A stretch of DNA of 64,000 nucleotides from Gemmatimonadaceae bacterium (GCA_024710705.1 JANJUF010000104.1:1-64000), one strand, 5' to 3'; positions 52,077-61,249 are shown, counted from the stretch's first letter. Notes: generated from the letters alone by a model not told the origin. Made by a program: numbers and translations.

Positions 52077-52955
52077 ATGACTGCATCGCCGCGCGCTTCG
52101 CGCGCCACCGAACTGACGCTGGTCGCGATGGCGGTCATCTGGGGCGTGAACTTCTCGGTCGTGAAGTACGGCACACAGATGATGTCGCCGATCGCGTTCA
52201 ATACGCTGCGCATGGCCATCGGCTGCGCCGTGCTCTTCGCGATCGCCTATGCGCGTCCGGGGCGCCGTCCCTCCGTCGCCGACCGCAACCGGTTGCTGGC
52301 GCTCGGCGTGCTCGGCCACTGCGTGTACCAACTGCTCTTCGTGCAGGGGCTCGCGCTCACGCGCGCCGGGACTGCATCGCTGGTCGTGGCAGCCAGTCCG
52401 GCGGCGGTGGCCATCGTCGCCCGTGCCTTCGGGCACGAGCGCCTGCCGATGAAGGCGGTCGTGGGGATCGCCCTGTCCATCAGCGGCGTGATGCTGGTGG
52501 TGGGTGGTACCCTGAAGGCCGACGGCACGGGACACCTTCTGGGAGACCTGCTCATCCTCGGCGCGGTGGTGGTCTGGGCGTTCTATACCACCGGGCTCGT
52601 GCCGCTGGCCCAACGGGTGGAACCCGCACAGGTCGCCGCCTGGACGCTCGTCGGTGGCGTCGCGCCACTCGCCCTGCTCGCGGCGCCGTCCCTGCTCGCC
52701 ACCGACTGGGGAGCCGTCGCACCGCTCACCTGGGGGGCCATCGCCTACTCCGGACTGCTCGCGATGGTGGTGGCCTACCTCATTTGGTACCACGGCGTGC
52801 GGGAGATCGGCCCCACCCGGACGGCGATGTTCGCCAATCTACAACCCATCGTCGCGGTACTCGTGGCCTGGGCCATGCTCGGCGAGGTGCCGACGATCTT
52901 CCAAGGCACCGGCGCCACGGCGGTGCTCGGCGGACTCTACCTGGCGCGGCGATGA
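52077..52955 (+). CDS. EamA/DMT family transporter
   Basis: The 292-residue protein has ten hydrophobic helices in two EamA repeats: LVAMAVIWGVNFSVVKYG at the start of the first and GDLLILGAVVVWAFYTTGLVPL at the start of the second. Typical family features are ALTRAGTASLVVAASPAAVAIVA and TRTAMFANLQPIVAVLVAWAMLGE. It likely exports metabolites or amino acids. It opens a plus-strand operon with HAD, CYTH, an orphan and acpS, and overlaps the next gene as ATGA. Confidence 0.92.
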   Translation: MTASPRASRATELTLVAMAVIWGVNFSVVKYGTQMMSPIAFNTLRMAIGCAVLFAIAYARPGRRPSVADRNRLLALGVLGHCVYQLLFVQGLALTRAGTASLVVAASPAAVAIVARAFGHERLPMKAVVGIALSISGVMLVVGGTLKADGTGHLLGDLLILGAVVVWAFYTTGLVPLAQRVEPAQVAAWTLVGGVAPLALLAAPSLLATDWGAVAPLTWGAIAYSGLLAMVVAYLIWYHGVREIGPTRTAMFANLQPIVAVLVAWAMLGEVPTIFQGTGATAVLGGLYLARR

Positions 52956-53644
52956 AGATCGTGCTCTTCGACATCGATGGCACGCTGCTGCTCTCCGATG
53001 GGGCCGGACGCAGCGCCATGGAGATGGCCCTCGCGGCGGTCTTCGGGACCGCCGGTCCGCGCAGCTATCGCTACGGGGGCAAGACTGACCGGCTCATTGT
53101 GCGCGAGACCATGCGTCTCGCGGGCTTCAGCGATGCCCAGATCGACGCACGCATGGACGAAGTGCTCTCGCTCTACCTCGGCGGGCTGCGGGCGCATCTC
53201 GCCGGTCCGGACCACGGGGCGCGCGCCCTGCCAGGTGTGGCGCGCCTCTTGGATGCCGTCGAGGCGCACGACGAGCTCGTGCTTGGGCTGCTCACCGGCA
53301 ACATCGTCGAGGGTGCAGACACCAAGCTGCGAGCCGTGCGATTCGATCCCGCCCGATTCCGGGTGGGGGCGTTCGGCTCCGACCACGAGGAGCGACCGAT
53401 GCTCCCGCCCATCGCCCGCGAGCGCGCCAGCGCGCTGCTCGGGCGCGAGGTTCCGGGAGACCGGCTGGTGATCATCGGCGACACGGTGCATGACATGACC
53501 TGCGGGAAGGGTGTTGGGGCCCGCGCCATCGGTGTCGCGACGGGGGGCGTCGCCCTCAGCGAGCTGGCACCGCACGGACCGTCGGCGCTGTTCGACGACC
53601 TGTCCGACACCGACCGCGTGCTCGAGGCGATCCTCCATGCGTGA
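52952..53644 (+). CDS. HAD family hydrolase
   Basis: The 230-residue phosphatase-type protein has intact motif I VLFDIDGTLL, a helical cap, motif II LGLLTGNIVEGADTKLRA and motif IV VIIGDTVHDMTCGKGVGARAIGVATGG. This contrasts with the degenerate HAD at 32200. The substrate is probably a small phosphate ester. It is coupled to the DMT carrier by ATGA and overlaps the CYTH start by 8 nt. Confidence 0.9.
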   Translation: MKIVLFDIDGTLLLSDGAGRSAMEMALAAVFGTAGPRSYRYGGKTDRLIVRETMRLAGFSDAQIDARMDEVLSLYLGGLRAHLAGPDHGARALPGVARLLDAVEAHDELVLGLLTGNIVEGADTKLRAVRFDPARFRVGAFGSDHEERPMLPPIARERASALLGREVPGDRLVIIGDTVHDMTCGKGVGARAIGVATGGVALSELAPHGPSALFDDLSDTDRVLEAILHA

Positions 53645-54236
53645 AGTCGAACTGAAAGGCATCGCCTTCACCGACGCCGAGGCCGACGCCGCCCGCGGCC
53701 GCCTCCTCGCTGCAGGAGCGGACGAGGTCTACGTGGGACGCCTCGAGGATCGGCGCTATGACCTGCCCGACCGTGCGCTGGCACTGCGCGACCATGTGCT
53801 GCGCCTGCGGGTCTATCGCGACCACCGCGTGCGGACTTCACTCGACTTCAAGGGTCCCACCACCTACGTGGACGGCTTCAAGGTGCGCGAGGAGCAGACC
53901 GTGGGCGCGGACGACCCGGACGCGCTCGCTCGGATCCTCGAGGCCATGGGCTACGTGATCACGAGGGAGATCGATCGGCAGATCGCGCAGTACACGCTGG
54001 CTGGCGCGACGATCCGGTTCGAGCGATATCCTCGTATGGATGTGTTGATCGAGGTGGAAGGTGAGCCGGAGGCCATCGAGCGCGCGATTGCGGCGCTCGG
54101 GCTTCCCCGTGAGCGGTTCACTACCGAACGCCTTCCCGATTTCGTCCTCAAGTTCGAGGCACGCACCGGCCAGCGCGCGGCACTGTGCGACCGCGAACTG
54201 GCAGGTGACTACCGGTACTCGGCCAGTGACGCCTGA
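53637..54236 (+). CDS. CYTH domain protein (class IV adenylate cyclase/thiamine-triphosphatase-like)
   Basis: The 199-residue protein begins MREVELKG with the E-x-E-x-K metal and triphosphate motif, followed by beta-strand pairs rich in Arg, Lys and Glu (LRLRVYRDHRVRTSLDFKGP, VREEQTV, IRFERYPRMDVLIEVEG) that line the CYTH tunnel. Such proteins act on triphosphates: cAMP synthesis, ThTP or PPPi hydrolysis. Sequence alone does not decide which. It overlaps the HAD gene and, by 11 nt, the orphan gene. Confidence 0.88.
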   Translation: MREVELKGIAFTDAEADAARGRLLAAGADEVYVGRLEDRRYDLPDRALALRDHVLRLRVYRDHRVRTSLDFKGPTTYVDGFKVREEQTVGADDPDALARILEAMGYVITREIDRQIAQYTLAGATIRFERYPRMDVLIEVEGEPEAIERAIAALGLPRERFTTERLPDFVLKFEARTGQRAALCDRELAGDYRYSASDA

Positions 54237-54726
54237 CTATCCGCTGCCGGAGTTCACGCGCTCGCTGCGGGCGCTCGGCGTCCCGTCCGAGCGCGGGTCG
54301 GACCACGACGTGGTCTTCGCGCCGCTGCTCGACGCCCGTCGGGCCGCCGAGCGCGCGGGGTCGGTGGAGCAGCAGCTGGCGGCCTTCGATGCGGGCAAGC
54401 TCGAGCGGGCCTGGCGCTCCGGCATCGCCACACTCGCCGAGCGTCGGCAGCGGATGTCGCCGGCGGACCGCCGGGCACTGAGCGCCGAGTTGGAGCTGTT
54501 GGCCGCACCGCTGTGGCAGGCGCTGGCCGACCTGAAGCGCGCCGCCGAGGCCACCCGCCTCGCGCGTCCCGACGAGCGTCGTCAGGCGTGGGAGCGGTGG
54601 GTGGAAGAGGTGCGCCGCGTGTTCCGTGCCGCCGACGACTGGTGGGGTCACGCCCTCCCGGCGCTGGCCGATCCGCAGGGAGAACGCGGGGCGTTCTGGC
54701 GTCGGGTGCTCAGGAGCGCCCGATGA
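54226..54726 (+). CDS. helical orphan protein between CYTH and acpS genes
   Basis: The 166-residue product starts at a GTG (VTPDYPLPEFTRSLRALGV). It is almost all helical, rich in Ala, Arg and Glu with heptad-like stretches (SVEQQLAAFDAGKLERAWRSGIATLAERRQRM, LKRAAEATRLARPDERRQAWERWVEEVRRVF). There is no signal, membrane helix or cysteine. I do not recognise it. It overlaps CYTH by 11 nt and acpS by ATGA, so it is cotranslated with them. Confidence 0.7.
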   Translation: MTPDYPLPEFTRSLRALGVPSERGSDHDVVFAPLLDARRAAERAGSVEQQLAAFDAGKLERAWRSGIATLAERRQRMSPADRRALSAELELLAAPLWQALADLKRAAEATRLARPDERRQAWERWVEEVRRVFRAADDWWGHALPALADPQGERGAFWRRVLRSAR

Positions 54727-55106
54727 TCGTCGGCATCGGATTTGACCTCGTCGCGATCGCGCGCGTGGAAGGCATGCTCGAGCGGAAGGAGCAGCGCGCG
54801 CTGGACCGGCTGTTCACCGCGCACGAACAGGAGTACGCCCTGTCGCGGGCGCGTCCGGCGATGCACCTGGCCGCCCGCCTGGCGGCGAAGGAGGCGGTGT
54901 TCAAGGCACTGACCGGCTCCGACGACGCCAAGCTGATTGGCTGGAAGGAGGCCGAGGTTCGGCGGGGGGCCGAGGGACCACCGGTCCTGCACTTCTCGGG
55001 GCGGGCCGAGGCGCGCGCCCGGGAGTTGGGCGTGACGCGGGTACATCTGACGCTGAGCCACACGGACGAGATCGCCGGCGCGGTGGTGGTACTGGAGCGG
55101 CTGTAA
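54723..55106 (+). CDS. acpS: holo-[acyl-carrier-protein] synthase
   Basis: The 127-residue enzyme transfers 4'-phosphopantetheine from CoA to ACP in fatty acid synthesis. Signature motifs are GIGFDLVAIARVE (Mg-binding Asp8) and RLAAKEAVFKAL (Glu and Lys), with HLTLSHTDEIAGAVVVLE at the end. Length is typical. The start overlaps the orphan stop as ATGA. It ends the operon started by the DMT carrier. Confidence 0.95.
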   Translation: MIVGIGFDLVAIARVEGMLERKEQRALDRLFTAHEQEYALSRARPAMHLAARLAAKEAVFKALTGSDDAKLIGWKEAEVRRGAEGPPVLHFSGRAEARARELGVTRVHLTLSHTDEIAGAVVVLERL

Positions 55107-55145
55107 AGTCTTCCGTTTCACTCGGGATTCGCGCTAATTCCGGGT

Positions 55146-57179
55146 GTGATTCAATTGAGAACGACTTTCATTTGCGTCGCGACCCTGATGATGGTCGCCC
55201 TCAGCGCTCCCGCAGCGCTCGACGCCCAAGACTCTCCCGCACGGCGGCTCGGCAACATCGTCGGTGTCGCACTCGACGAGTACGGCAAGGGCGTGGATGC
55301 GTCCGGCGCCATCGTGCTCCAGCTTGAGTACGACGAAGCGGTCGCCTTCCTCGACGACGCGTTCGCCCTCGCTGCGCGAGTGGACGATGCGCGCTCCGCG
55401 CCGTTGGTCGCCCTCGTTGGCCGCCTGCGGAGCCACGTCGCGCGCCGCGCGCCACCATCGGACCTCAGCGCCATTCACGCCGAGTTCGTAGCGCTGCTTG
55501 GTCCCGATGCCTCGCTTGACTATCCCACGCAGCCGGTGGACGTGGCGGAGGGGCGTGCACTCTACGAGATGCGCTGCGCCTCCTGCCATGGTGACCGCGG
55601 CGCGGGGGATGGCTTCGCCGCCGTCGGCATGGACCCCGCACCTCCGGCGTTCGCTGATCGCAGGCTGATGGCCGACGTCACGCCTGCCCTGATGTACCGC
55701 GTGGTCTCGGTGGGGATTCGCGGCACGGCCATGGGCGGATTCCCCGATCTCACGCCGGCGCAGCGCTGGGCGGTGGTCACCTACGTCACCACGCTGCGCA
55801 GCACAGCCGCCGACGTCATGCGCGGGCGTGCGCTGCTCGCCGAACACTGCGTCCTCTGCGCGGACTCCCTTCCCCCAACCGGCCATACTTTCGGCTGGCT
55901 TGCCGAGCGACACGACCAACAACTGCGCGCCGCGCTTGCCGTCGGCGACGCCTCGCTCGGGCTCGACGCCCAGCACCCGGTGCGCGGTCCGGACGCCGAC
56001 GCCGTGGTCGCCGCGCTCCGGGCCGAGCCCCGCGTGATCGCGGTGCCGGTACGCACCCCGGCGGTGGTCGCCGCGGACGTGCTGGCAATGCTCGACCGTG
56101 CCCTGGAGAGCGCACGCGCCGGCGAGTCGCATGCGTCGGACCTGGCCTTCGATGCCTACGTGGCGTTCGAGCCTCTCGAGTCGCAGGTGCGGACGCGCGA
56201 TCCGGGGCTGGTGGCCCTGCTCGAGTCGCAGTTCGCCGACTTCAGGGGCGCGGTCGCGGCGCGCGACATCACCGGTGCCACCAGTGCGCGCGCGCGCATC
56301 GCCAGCGGCCTGCCGCCGCTCGTGGATCTGGCGTCGCGCCCCGCCACCGGCTGGGGTGCCTTCCTCGAGTCGCTGCTGATCATCGTGCGGGAGGGGTTCG
56401 AGGCCATCCTCATCCTCGGCGCGGTCATCGCATTCCTCGTTCGCACCGGCAACCAGGCGCGCGTGCGCGAAGTGTGGTTCGGCGCCGGTGCCGGGCTCTT
56501 GGCGTCAGTTGCCCTCGCGGTGGTGCTACGCACCGCGCTCGCGAACGCGCCCGCCAGCCGCGAGGTCATCGAGGGGGCGACGATGCTCCTCGCCGTGGGC
56601 GTCCTCTTCTCGGTGAGCTACTGGCTGTTGACCAAGGTGGAAGTCGCCAAGTGGAAGGCGTTCATCACGGCACAGGTCGGGGCCGCGCTCACGTCGTCGC
56701 GCGCAACGGCCCTCGCCGTGGTCGCCTTCCTCGCCGTGTTCCGCGAAGGGGCCGAGACGGCACTCTTCTACCAGGCCCTCCTCGCGCGTGGACCGCAGGT
56801 GGTCCCTCCGGTGCTGGGCGGGTTCGCCGTCGGCGCGCTGCTGCTGGTCGTCGTGTGGATCGGCATCCAACGATTCGGCCTGCGCCTTCCGCTGCGCGCC
56901 TTCTTCGGCACCACGAGCGCCATGCTCTACGCCCTGGCCTTCATCTTCATGGGGAAGGGGCTCCGCGAGCTCCAGGAGGGGAGTGCCCTCTCGATCACGC
57001 CGCTCGAGCACGGACCATACGTCGGCTGGCTCGGCATCTTCCCGAGCGTCGAGACCCTCCTGGGCCAGGGCGTCCTGGTGGCGCTCGCGCTCGTCGCGCT
57101 CTGGCGGACCGTGTGGGTCGGGGCACGTGCGTCGGCGCTGGTGGTACCGCGCGGAGCGGAGGCCGAGCACGGCGGCTAG
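55146..57179 (+). CDS. cytochrome c-FTR1 iron permease fusion
   Basis: The 677-residue protein starts at a GTG with a signal peptide (to SAPAALDAQ). The N-terminal 360 residues are periplasmic and include one c-type heme site CASCHGDRGAGDGF and distal QxxAVVTYV-type helices. A second cysteine pair, CVLC, has no following His. The C-terminal 290 residues are an FTR1 permease of seven helices with both iron motifs: IIVREGFEAILILGA and AVFREGAETALFYQ. It probably imports Fe with coupled oxidation. CTAATTC lies just before the start. Confidence 0.92.
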   Translation: MIQLRTTFICVATLMMVALSAPAALDAQDSPARRLGNIVGVALDEYGKGVDASGAIVLQLEYDEAVAFLDDAFALAARVDDARSAPLVALVGRLRSHVARRAPPSDLSAIHAEFVALLGPDASLDYPTQPVDVAEGRALYEMRCASCHGDRGAGDGFAAVGMDPAPPAFADRRLMADVTPALMYRVVSVGIRGTAMGGFPDLTPAQRWAVVTYVTTLRSTAADVMRGRALLAEHCVLCADSLPPTGHTFGWLAERHDQQLRAALAVGDASLGLDAQHPVRGPDADAVVAALRAEPRVIAVPVRTPAVVAADVLAMLDRALESARAGESHASDLAFDAYVAFEPLESQVRTRDPGLVALLESQFADFRGAVAARDITGATSARARIASGLPPLVDLASRPATGWGAFLESLLIIVREGFEAILILGAVIAFLVRTGNQARVREVWFGAGAGLLASVALAVVLRTALANAPASREVIEGATMLLAVGVLFSVSYWLLTKVEVAKWKAFITAQVGAALTSSRATALAVVAFLAVFREGAETALFYQALLARGPQVVPPVLGGFAVGALLLVVVWIGIQRFGLRLPLRAFFGTTSAMLYALAFIFMGKGLRELQEGSALSITPLEHGPYVGWLGIFPSVETLLGQGVLVALALVALWRTVWVGARASALVVPRGAEAEHGG

Positions 57180-57191
57180 ATTCGCTGCATG
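57177..57191 (+). promoter_or_regulatory. leaderless -10 (TAGATT) made from the FTR1 TAG stop
   Basis: GGCTAGATT is followed by CGCTGC and the ATG at 57189. The FTR1 stop codon TAG (57177-57179) forms the first half of the hexamer (57177-57182). Spacing is exactly as at 17687, 32877 and 39361. Confidence 0.55.
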
Positions 57192-57758
57192 GATGCGCTC
57201 TTCGCCTCTCCCTGGGGGGCCCTTTTCATCTTTCTCGCGCGCATCGTGGACGTCTCGTGCGACACGATGCGCGTGCTCTTCACGGTGCGCGGCAAGCGCG
57301 GCATCGCTGGAGTCCTCGGCTTCACGCAGGCACTGGTATGGATCTTCGCGGTCGGTGCCGCCATCCGGCATCTCGATAGCTGGATGCACGTCATCGCGTA
57401 CGCCGCCGGGTATGCGGCCGGTACCATCAGCGGCATTACCATCGAACGCTTCGTGGCCTACGGCGTGGCGCAGGTCCGGATCATCACACGCGGCACCGGC
57501 GAGGCCATCGCCCTTGCGCTCCGCGACCTGGGCTTCGGCGTGACGCAGACGCGGGGCGAAGGACGCTCGGGTGGCGTGGATATCCTCCACACCATCGTGC
57601 AGCGCTCGCAGGTGGATGATGTGCTCTCGGTGGTGGACCGCATGGACCGCGCGGCGCTCGTGACGGTGGAGGAACCCCGCGCGGTACGCGGCGGGTTCGT
57701 GGATACACGCGAATGGCGCGTTCCCCTGCCGTGGGAGAAGTCGCGCCAGCGGGTCTGA
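57189..57758 (+). CDS. DUF2179/UPF0316 (DUF5698) membrane protein
   Basis: The 189-residue protein has three hydrophobic helices (about 8-25, 41-60 and 66-83), including FLARIVDVSCDTMRVLF and AYAAGYAAGTISGITIERF, then a soluble DUF2179 domain (VRIITRGTGEAIALALRDLGFGVTQTRGEGRSGGVDILHTIVQRSQVDDVLSVV). The C-terminal domain resembles those of YitT-type proteins and may bind a small ligand. The function is unknown. It sits 9 nt after FTR1 with a leaderless-type hexamer between. Confidence 0.85.
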   Translation: MDALFASPWGALFIFLARIVDVSCDTMRVLFTVRGKRGIAGVLGFTQALVWIFAVGAAIRHLDSWMHVIAYAAGYAAGTISGITIERFVAYGVAQVRIITRGTGEAIALALRDLGFGVTQTRGEGRSGGVDILHTIVQRSQVDDVLSVVDRMDRAALVTVEEPRAVRGGFVDTREWRVPLPWEKSRQRV

Positions 57759-57838
57759 CACCCGGGCGGGACGGGTCGTACAACCCTTTGGACCGATCGG
57801 CTGTCGAATGGGCGGTCCCCCCTCCCCCGGCACTCGAC

Positions 57839-60430
57839 ATGCTCCGATCCCTGCTGTTCGCGGTCCTCGCACTCGGCGTGGCCGCTCCGGCGTCCCAAGC
57901 CCTCCAAGGCCCGCCGGGCTCCCTCGCGGACCCCGCCGACGCAGGCCGCGCCGGCCCCATCCGGCGCGCCACCGCTACCAATGCCGGCGCGGCGCGCACC
58001 GCCACGGCGCCGACCATCGACGGACGCGACGATGACCTCGTATGGCGAGACGCCCCGGTCATCGACCGGTTCCTCGAGTACGAGCCCAATACCGGCGCCG
58101 AGCCGCGCTTCCGCACCGAAGTGCGCATCCTCTACGACGACCGCTACCTGTACATCCTCGGGCGCATGTACGACCCCGCGCCCGATTCCATCATCTCGCT
58201 CCTCAGCCGGCGAGACGTCCGCACTGAGAGCGAGCAGCTCAAGCTGGTGATCGATTCGTATCACGACCGTCGGACCGCCTACCAGTTCATCGTCAATCCG
58301 GCGGGAGTGAAGCGCGACTTCTACGTCTATAACGACCAGACGGAGGACGGAACCTGGGACGCGGTCTGGGACGTCGGCACGAGCATTGACTCGCTCGGGT
58401 GGGTGGCGGAGTTCCGCATCCCGTTCAGCCAGATGCGCTTCGCCGACCGCGAGGAGCACACCTTCGGCCTGTTGATCGTGCGCGATGTGGCCCGCACGCG
58501 GCAGCGGATCTCCTGGCCGCTCTATCACCGCGACCGGCAGGGCTATGTCTCGCAGGCGGGAGAGGTGGCCGGCATCACCCGCATTCCGCAGCCGCGCCGG
58601 CTGGAGATCATGCCCTACGCCGTGACCAAGAACGTCACGGTCCCGACCGCTGGTGGATGGTCGCATCCGCAACAGCAGGCACTGGGTGCGGACGTGAAGT
58701 GGGGCCTGACCTCGAACCTCACGGTGGACGCCACGCTGAATCCCGACTTCGGCCAGGTCGAGGCGGATCCGGCGGTGCTCAATCTCTCCGCCTTCGAGCA
58801 GTTCTTCGAGGAGCGGCGGCCCTTCTTCCTCGAGGGCGCCGGGATCTTCAATTTCCGCACGGCCTGCGGCGACATCGACACCGGCTGCCGCGGGCTCTTC
58901 TATTCGCGGCGCATCGGTCGGTCGCCACAGCTGGGCTTCCTCTATCCGGATGCCGGCAACGCCACGTCGTCGCGCGTCCTCGGCGCGGCCAAGCTCTCCG
59001 GACGGCTCGCGAACGGCCTGAACATCGGGGTGCTGAATGCCGTGACCCACCTGGAGACGGGTTCGCTCGGCCGCACCATCGAGCCGCAGTCCAACTATGC
59101 CGTGGTGCGCATCCTCCAGGACCTCGGCGACGGACAGGGCGGACTCGGGGCGATGCTGACCGCCGTGAACCGTTCGCTCGACGACGACACTCGCGACTTC
59201 CTGCGCGCCGAGGCGTACACCGGAGGGCTGGACTGGCGCCAGCGCTTCGCCGATTCGAAGTACGAGGTGACGGCCTCGCTCTCGGGCAGTCTCATCCGCG
59301 GCTCGGAGAGTGCCATTGCCGCCACGCAGCTCGATGGCGTGCACCGCTACCAACGGCGCGACGACGGCATCGCGTTCGATCCCACGCGCACGGAGCTCGC
59401 GGGAAATGCCCAGCGGTTCACCATCTCCAAGTTCGGCGGGGGCATCACCCGCTTCCAGACCGTCCTGCAGCGCTTCTCCCCTGGGTTCGAATCGAACGAC
59501 CTTGGCTTCCAGGCGCGCGCCGATGAGCAGATGCTCCGCAACTGGTTCGCCCTCCAGTTCAACGACCCGACCAGGTACTACCGGCGGGCCTTCCTGAACT
59601 TCAACACCTTCAACACCTGGACCACGGAAGGGCTGCCGACGAACTTCTCGCTGAACACGAACTGGCATGTCGAACTGCCGAACACGCATTGGCTGCACGG
59701 CGGCGTGAACGGACAGCTGCCCGGTACCTTCGACGACCGCGGAGCGCGCGGTGGCGTGGCCTTCCGACGTTCGGCGAGTGTTGAGGGCTGGCTGGGCTGG
59801 GAGGGCGACCGTCGTCCCTGGTACACGCCCGTCCTCTTCGGCGGCGTGTGGCGCAGTGATGAGTGGGCCAGCCGCGGTGGCTGGGTGGACGCGGGATTCC
59901 AGTTCCGCGCCGGTGCGCAGTTCAGCGGGAGCCTGGGCCTCAACGTGAACCGTAGCCTCAACGATTCACAGTGGCTCCAGAACTTCGGCGACGTCATGAC
60001 CGACACGGCGCACATCACCTTCGCCCAGCTCGATCAGTGGACCGTCGGCATCACCACGCGCCTCAACTACACGATGACGCCGGAGCTCTCGCTCCAGGTC
60101 TATGCGCAGCCCTTCGCGTCGGTTGGCGACTACTCGGAGTGGACGGAGCTCTCCGACACGCCGCGCGCCACGCGCTATGCCGACCGCTTTCAGCCCTATG
60201 GCGGCGGCGCCGATCCGGGCGGCGTGAACTTCAAGCAGCTGCGCACGAATACCGTCCTCCGCTGGGAGTACCGGCCGGGCTCGATCCTCTTCCTTGTCTG
60301 GCAGCAGGGGCGCGATGCCTTCGCCCAGACGCCCACCGACTTCTCGTTCCGGCGCGACATGGGGGAGCTCGTGGAGCTTCACCCCAACAACACCTTCCTG
60401 CTCAAGATGTCGTACTGGTTCAATCCCTGA
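57839..60430 (+). CDS. DUF5916 outer-membrane protein with N-terminal CBM9-like domain
   Basis: The 863-residue protein has a signal peptide (LLFAVLALGVAAPASQA), then a carbohydrate-binding family 9-like beta sandwich at about 55-260 (APTIDGRDDDLVWRDAPVI, EVRILYDDRYLYILGRMYD, WVAEFRIPFSQMRF). From about 270 a DUF5916 barrel follows: WGLTSNLTVDATLNPDFGQVEADPAVLNLSAFEQFFEERRPFFLEGAGIF is diagnostic. It ends in Phe-Asn-Pro after a strand. Probably an outer-membrane porin or binding protein of unknown ligand. Its stop abuts the convergent lgt stop (TGATCA). Confidence 0.9.
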   Translation: MLRSLLFAVLALGVAAPASQALQGPPGSLADPADAGRAGPIRRATATNAGAARTATAPTIDGRDDDLVWRDAPVIDRFLEYEPNTGAEPRFRTEVRILYDDRYLYILGRMYDPAPDSIISLLSRRDVRTESEQLKLVIDSYHDRRTAYQFIVNPAGVKRDFYVYNDQTEDGTWDAVWDVGTSIDSLGWVAEFRIPFSQMRFADREEHTFGLLIVRDVARTRQRISWPLYHRDRQGYVSQAGEVAGITRIPQPRRLEIMPYAVTKNVTVPTAGGWSHPQQQALGADVKWGLTSNLTVDATLNPDFGQVEADPAVLNLSAFEQFFEERRPFFLEGAGIFNFRTACGDIDTGCRGLFYSRRIGRSPQLGFLYPDAGNATSSRVLGAAKLSGRLANGLNIGVLNAVTHLETGSLGRTIEPQSNYAVVRILQDLGDGQGGLGAMLTAVNRSLDDDTRDFLRAEAYTGGLDWRQRFADSKYEVTASLSGSLIRGSESAIAATQLDGVHRYQRRDDGIAFDPTRTELAGNAQRFTISKFGGGITRFQTVLQRFSPGFESNDLGFQARADEQMLRNWFALQFNDPTRYYRRAFLNFNTFNTWTTEGLPTNFSLNTNWHVELPNTHWLHGGVNGQLPGTFDDRGARGGVAFRRSASVEGWLGWEGDRRPWYTPVLFGGVWRSDEWASRGGWVDAGFQFRAGAQFSGSLGLNVNRSLNDSQWLQNFGDVMTDTAHITFAQLDQWTVGITTRLNYTMTPELSLQVYAQPFASVGDYSEWTELSDTPRATRYADRFQPYGGGADPGGVNFKQLRTNTVLRWEYRPGSILFLVWQQGRDAFAQTPTDFSFRRDMGELVELHPNNTFLLKMSYWFNP

Positions 60431-61240
60431 TCAGGCGGCTGCGGCGTCACTGCGGCGGGCGCGCGTGGCCATCCACGCCGCACCGCCCACCGCGAACCCG
60501 ATGGCAATGACCTGCGCCACGGTGAGCGGGCCGAAGAAGCGATCGTCCTTGGCGCGGAAGAACTCGACGACGAATCGCTCGAGTCCCGCCAGCACGCAGT
60601 AGGCTCCGAAGAGCCAGCCGGCCGCGTGATGGTGGCCGCGCAGGCGCCAGAGGAGGGCGAACATCGCCAGCCCCATGGCCGTCTCGTAGAGCTGCGTGGG
60701 ATGCACGGCGAGCACCTGACTGGCGGGCAGGCTCTCGAGCCCGGAGGCCCCGAACGCGCGCAGGTTCTCCACCGTGCTCGGCGGTGCCCCATCGGGAAAC
60801 GCCACGGACAGAGGGCCATCCCAGGGACGGCCGTAGTCGTCGCCGACGGCCCAGCAGCCCGAGCGACCCACCGCGTAGGCCGCGGCCAGACCCGGCGCTG
60901 CCGCATCGGAGACGTCGGTGAACTTCGCCTTCTTGTACAGGATGGTGGCCGCGCTGGCGACGATGCCACCGATCAGTCCGCCCCAGAACACAAAGCCGGC
61001 CCGGCTGAAGATCGCGCCAATGTCTCCTACCAGAAGTGCATAGTAGAGCTTGGCTCCCCCGAGCCCGCCGATGACGGCCGCGACGGTCACGTCGCCCATG
61101 ATCTCGGCATCGAGGCCACGCGCCTCCAGGATCTCGCTCGCCACCATCTGCCCGATCACGAAGGCCAGCAACATGGCCACACCGAAGCCGGTGAGCTGGA
61201 GGGGGCCGAAGTCGTAGGCGAATGGGATGTGGGTGAACAT
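60431..61240 (-). CDS. lgt: prolipoprotein diacylglyceryl transferase
   Basis: The 269-residue integral membrane enzyme has about seven helices and transfers diacylglycerol to the lipobox cysteine. Features are FVFWGGLIGGIVASAA (the usual GGLxGG), AVGRSGCWAVGDDYGRPWDGPLSVAFP (divergent GRxGNFxNxExxG signature) and VHPTQLYETAMG (the usual HPxQLYE). Lipoproteins in the window (11472, 15390, 19806) are expected substrates. The ATG at 61240 lies just downstream of a GACGGAA hairpin. Confidence 0.9.
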   Translation of the reverse strand: MFTHIPFAYDFGPLQLTGFGVAMLLAFVIGQMVASEILEARGLDAEIMGDVTVAAVIGGLGGAKLYYALLVGDIGAIFSRAGFVFWGGLIGGIVASAATILYKKAKFTDVSDAAAPGLAAAYAVGRSGCWAVGDDYGRPWDGPLSVAFPDGAPPSTVENLRAFGASGLESLPASQVLAVHPTQLYETAMGLAMFALLWRLRGHHHAAGWLFGAYCVLAGLERFVVEFFRAKDDRFFGPLTVAQVIAIGFAVGGAAWMATRARRSDAAAA

Positions 61241-61249
61241 CAGACTCGA

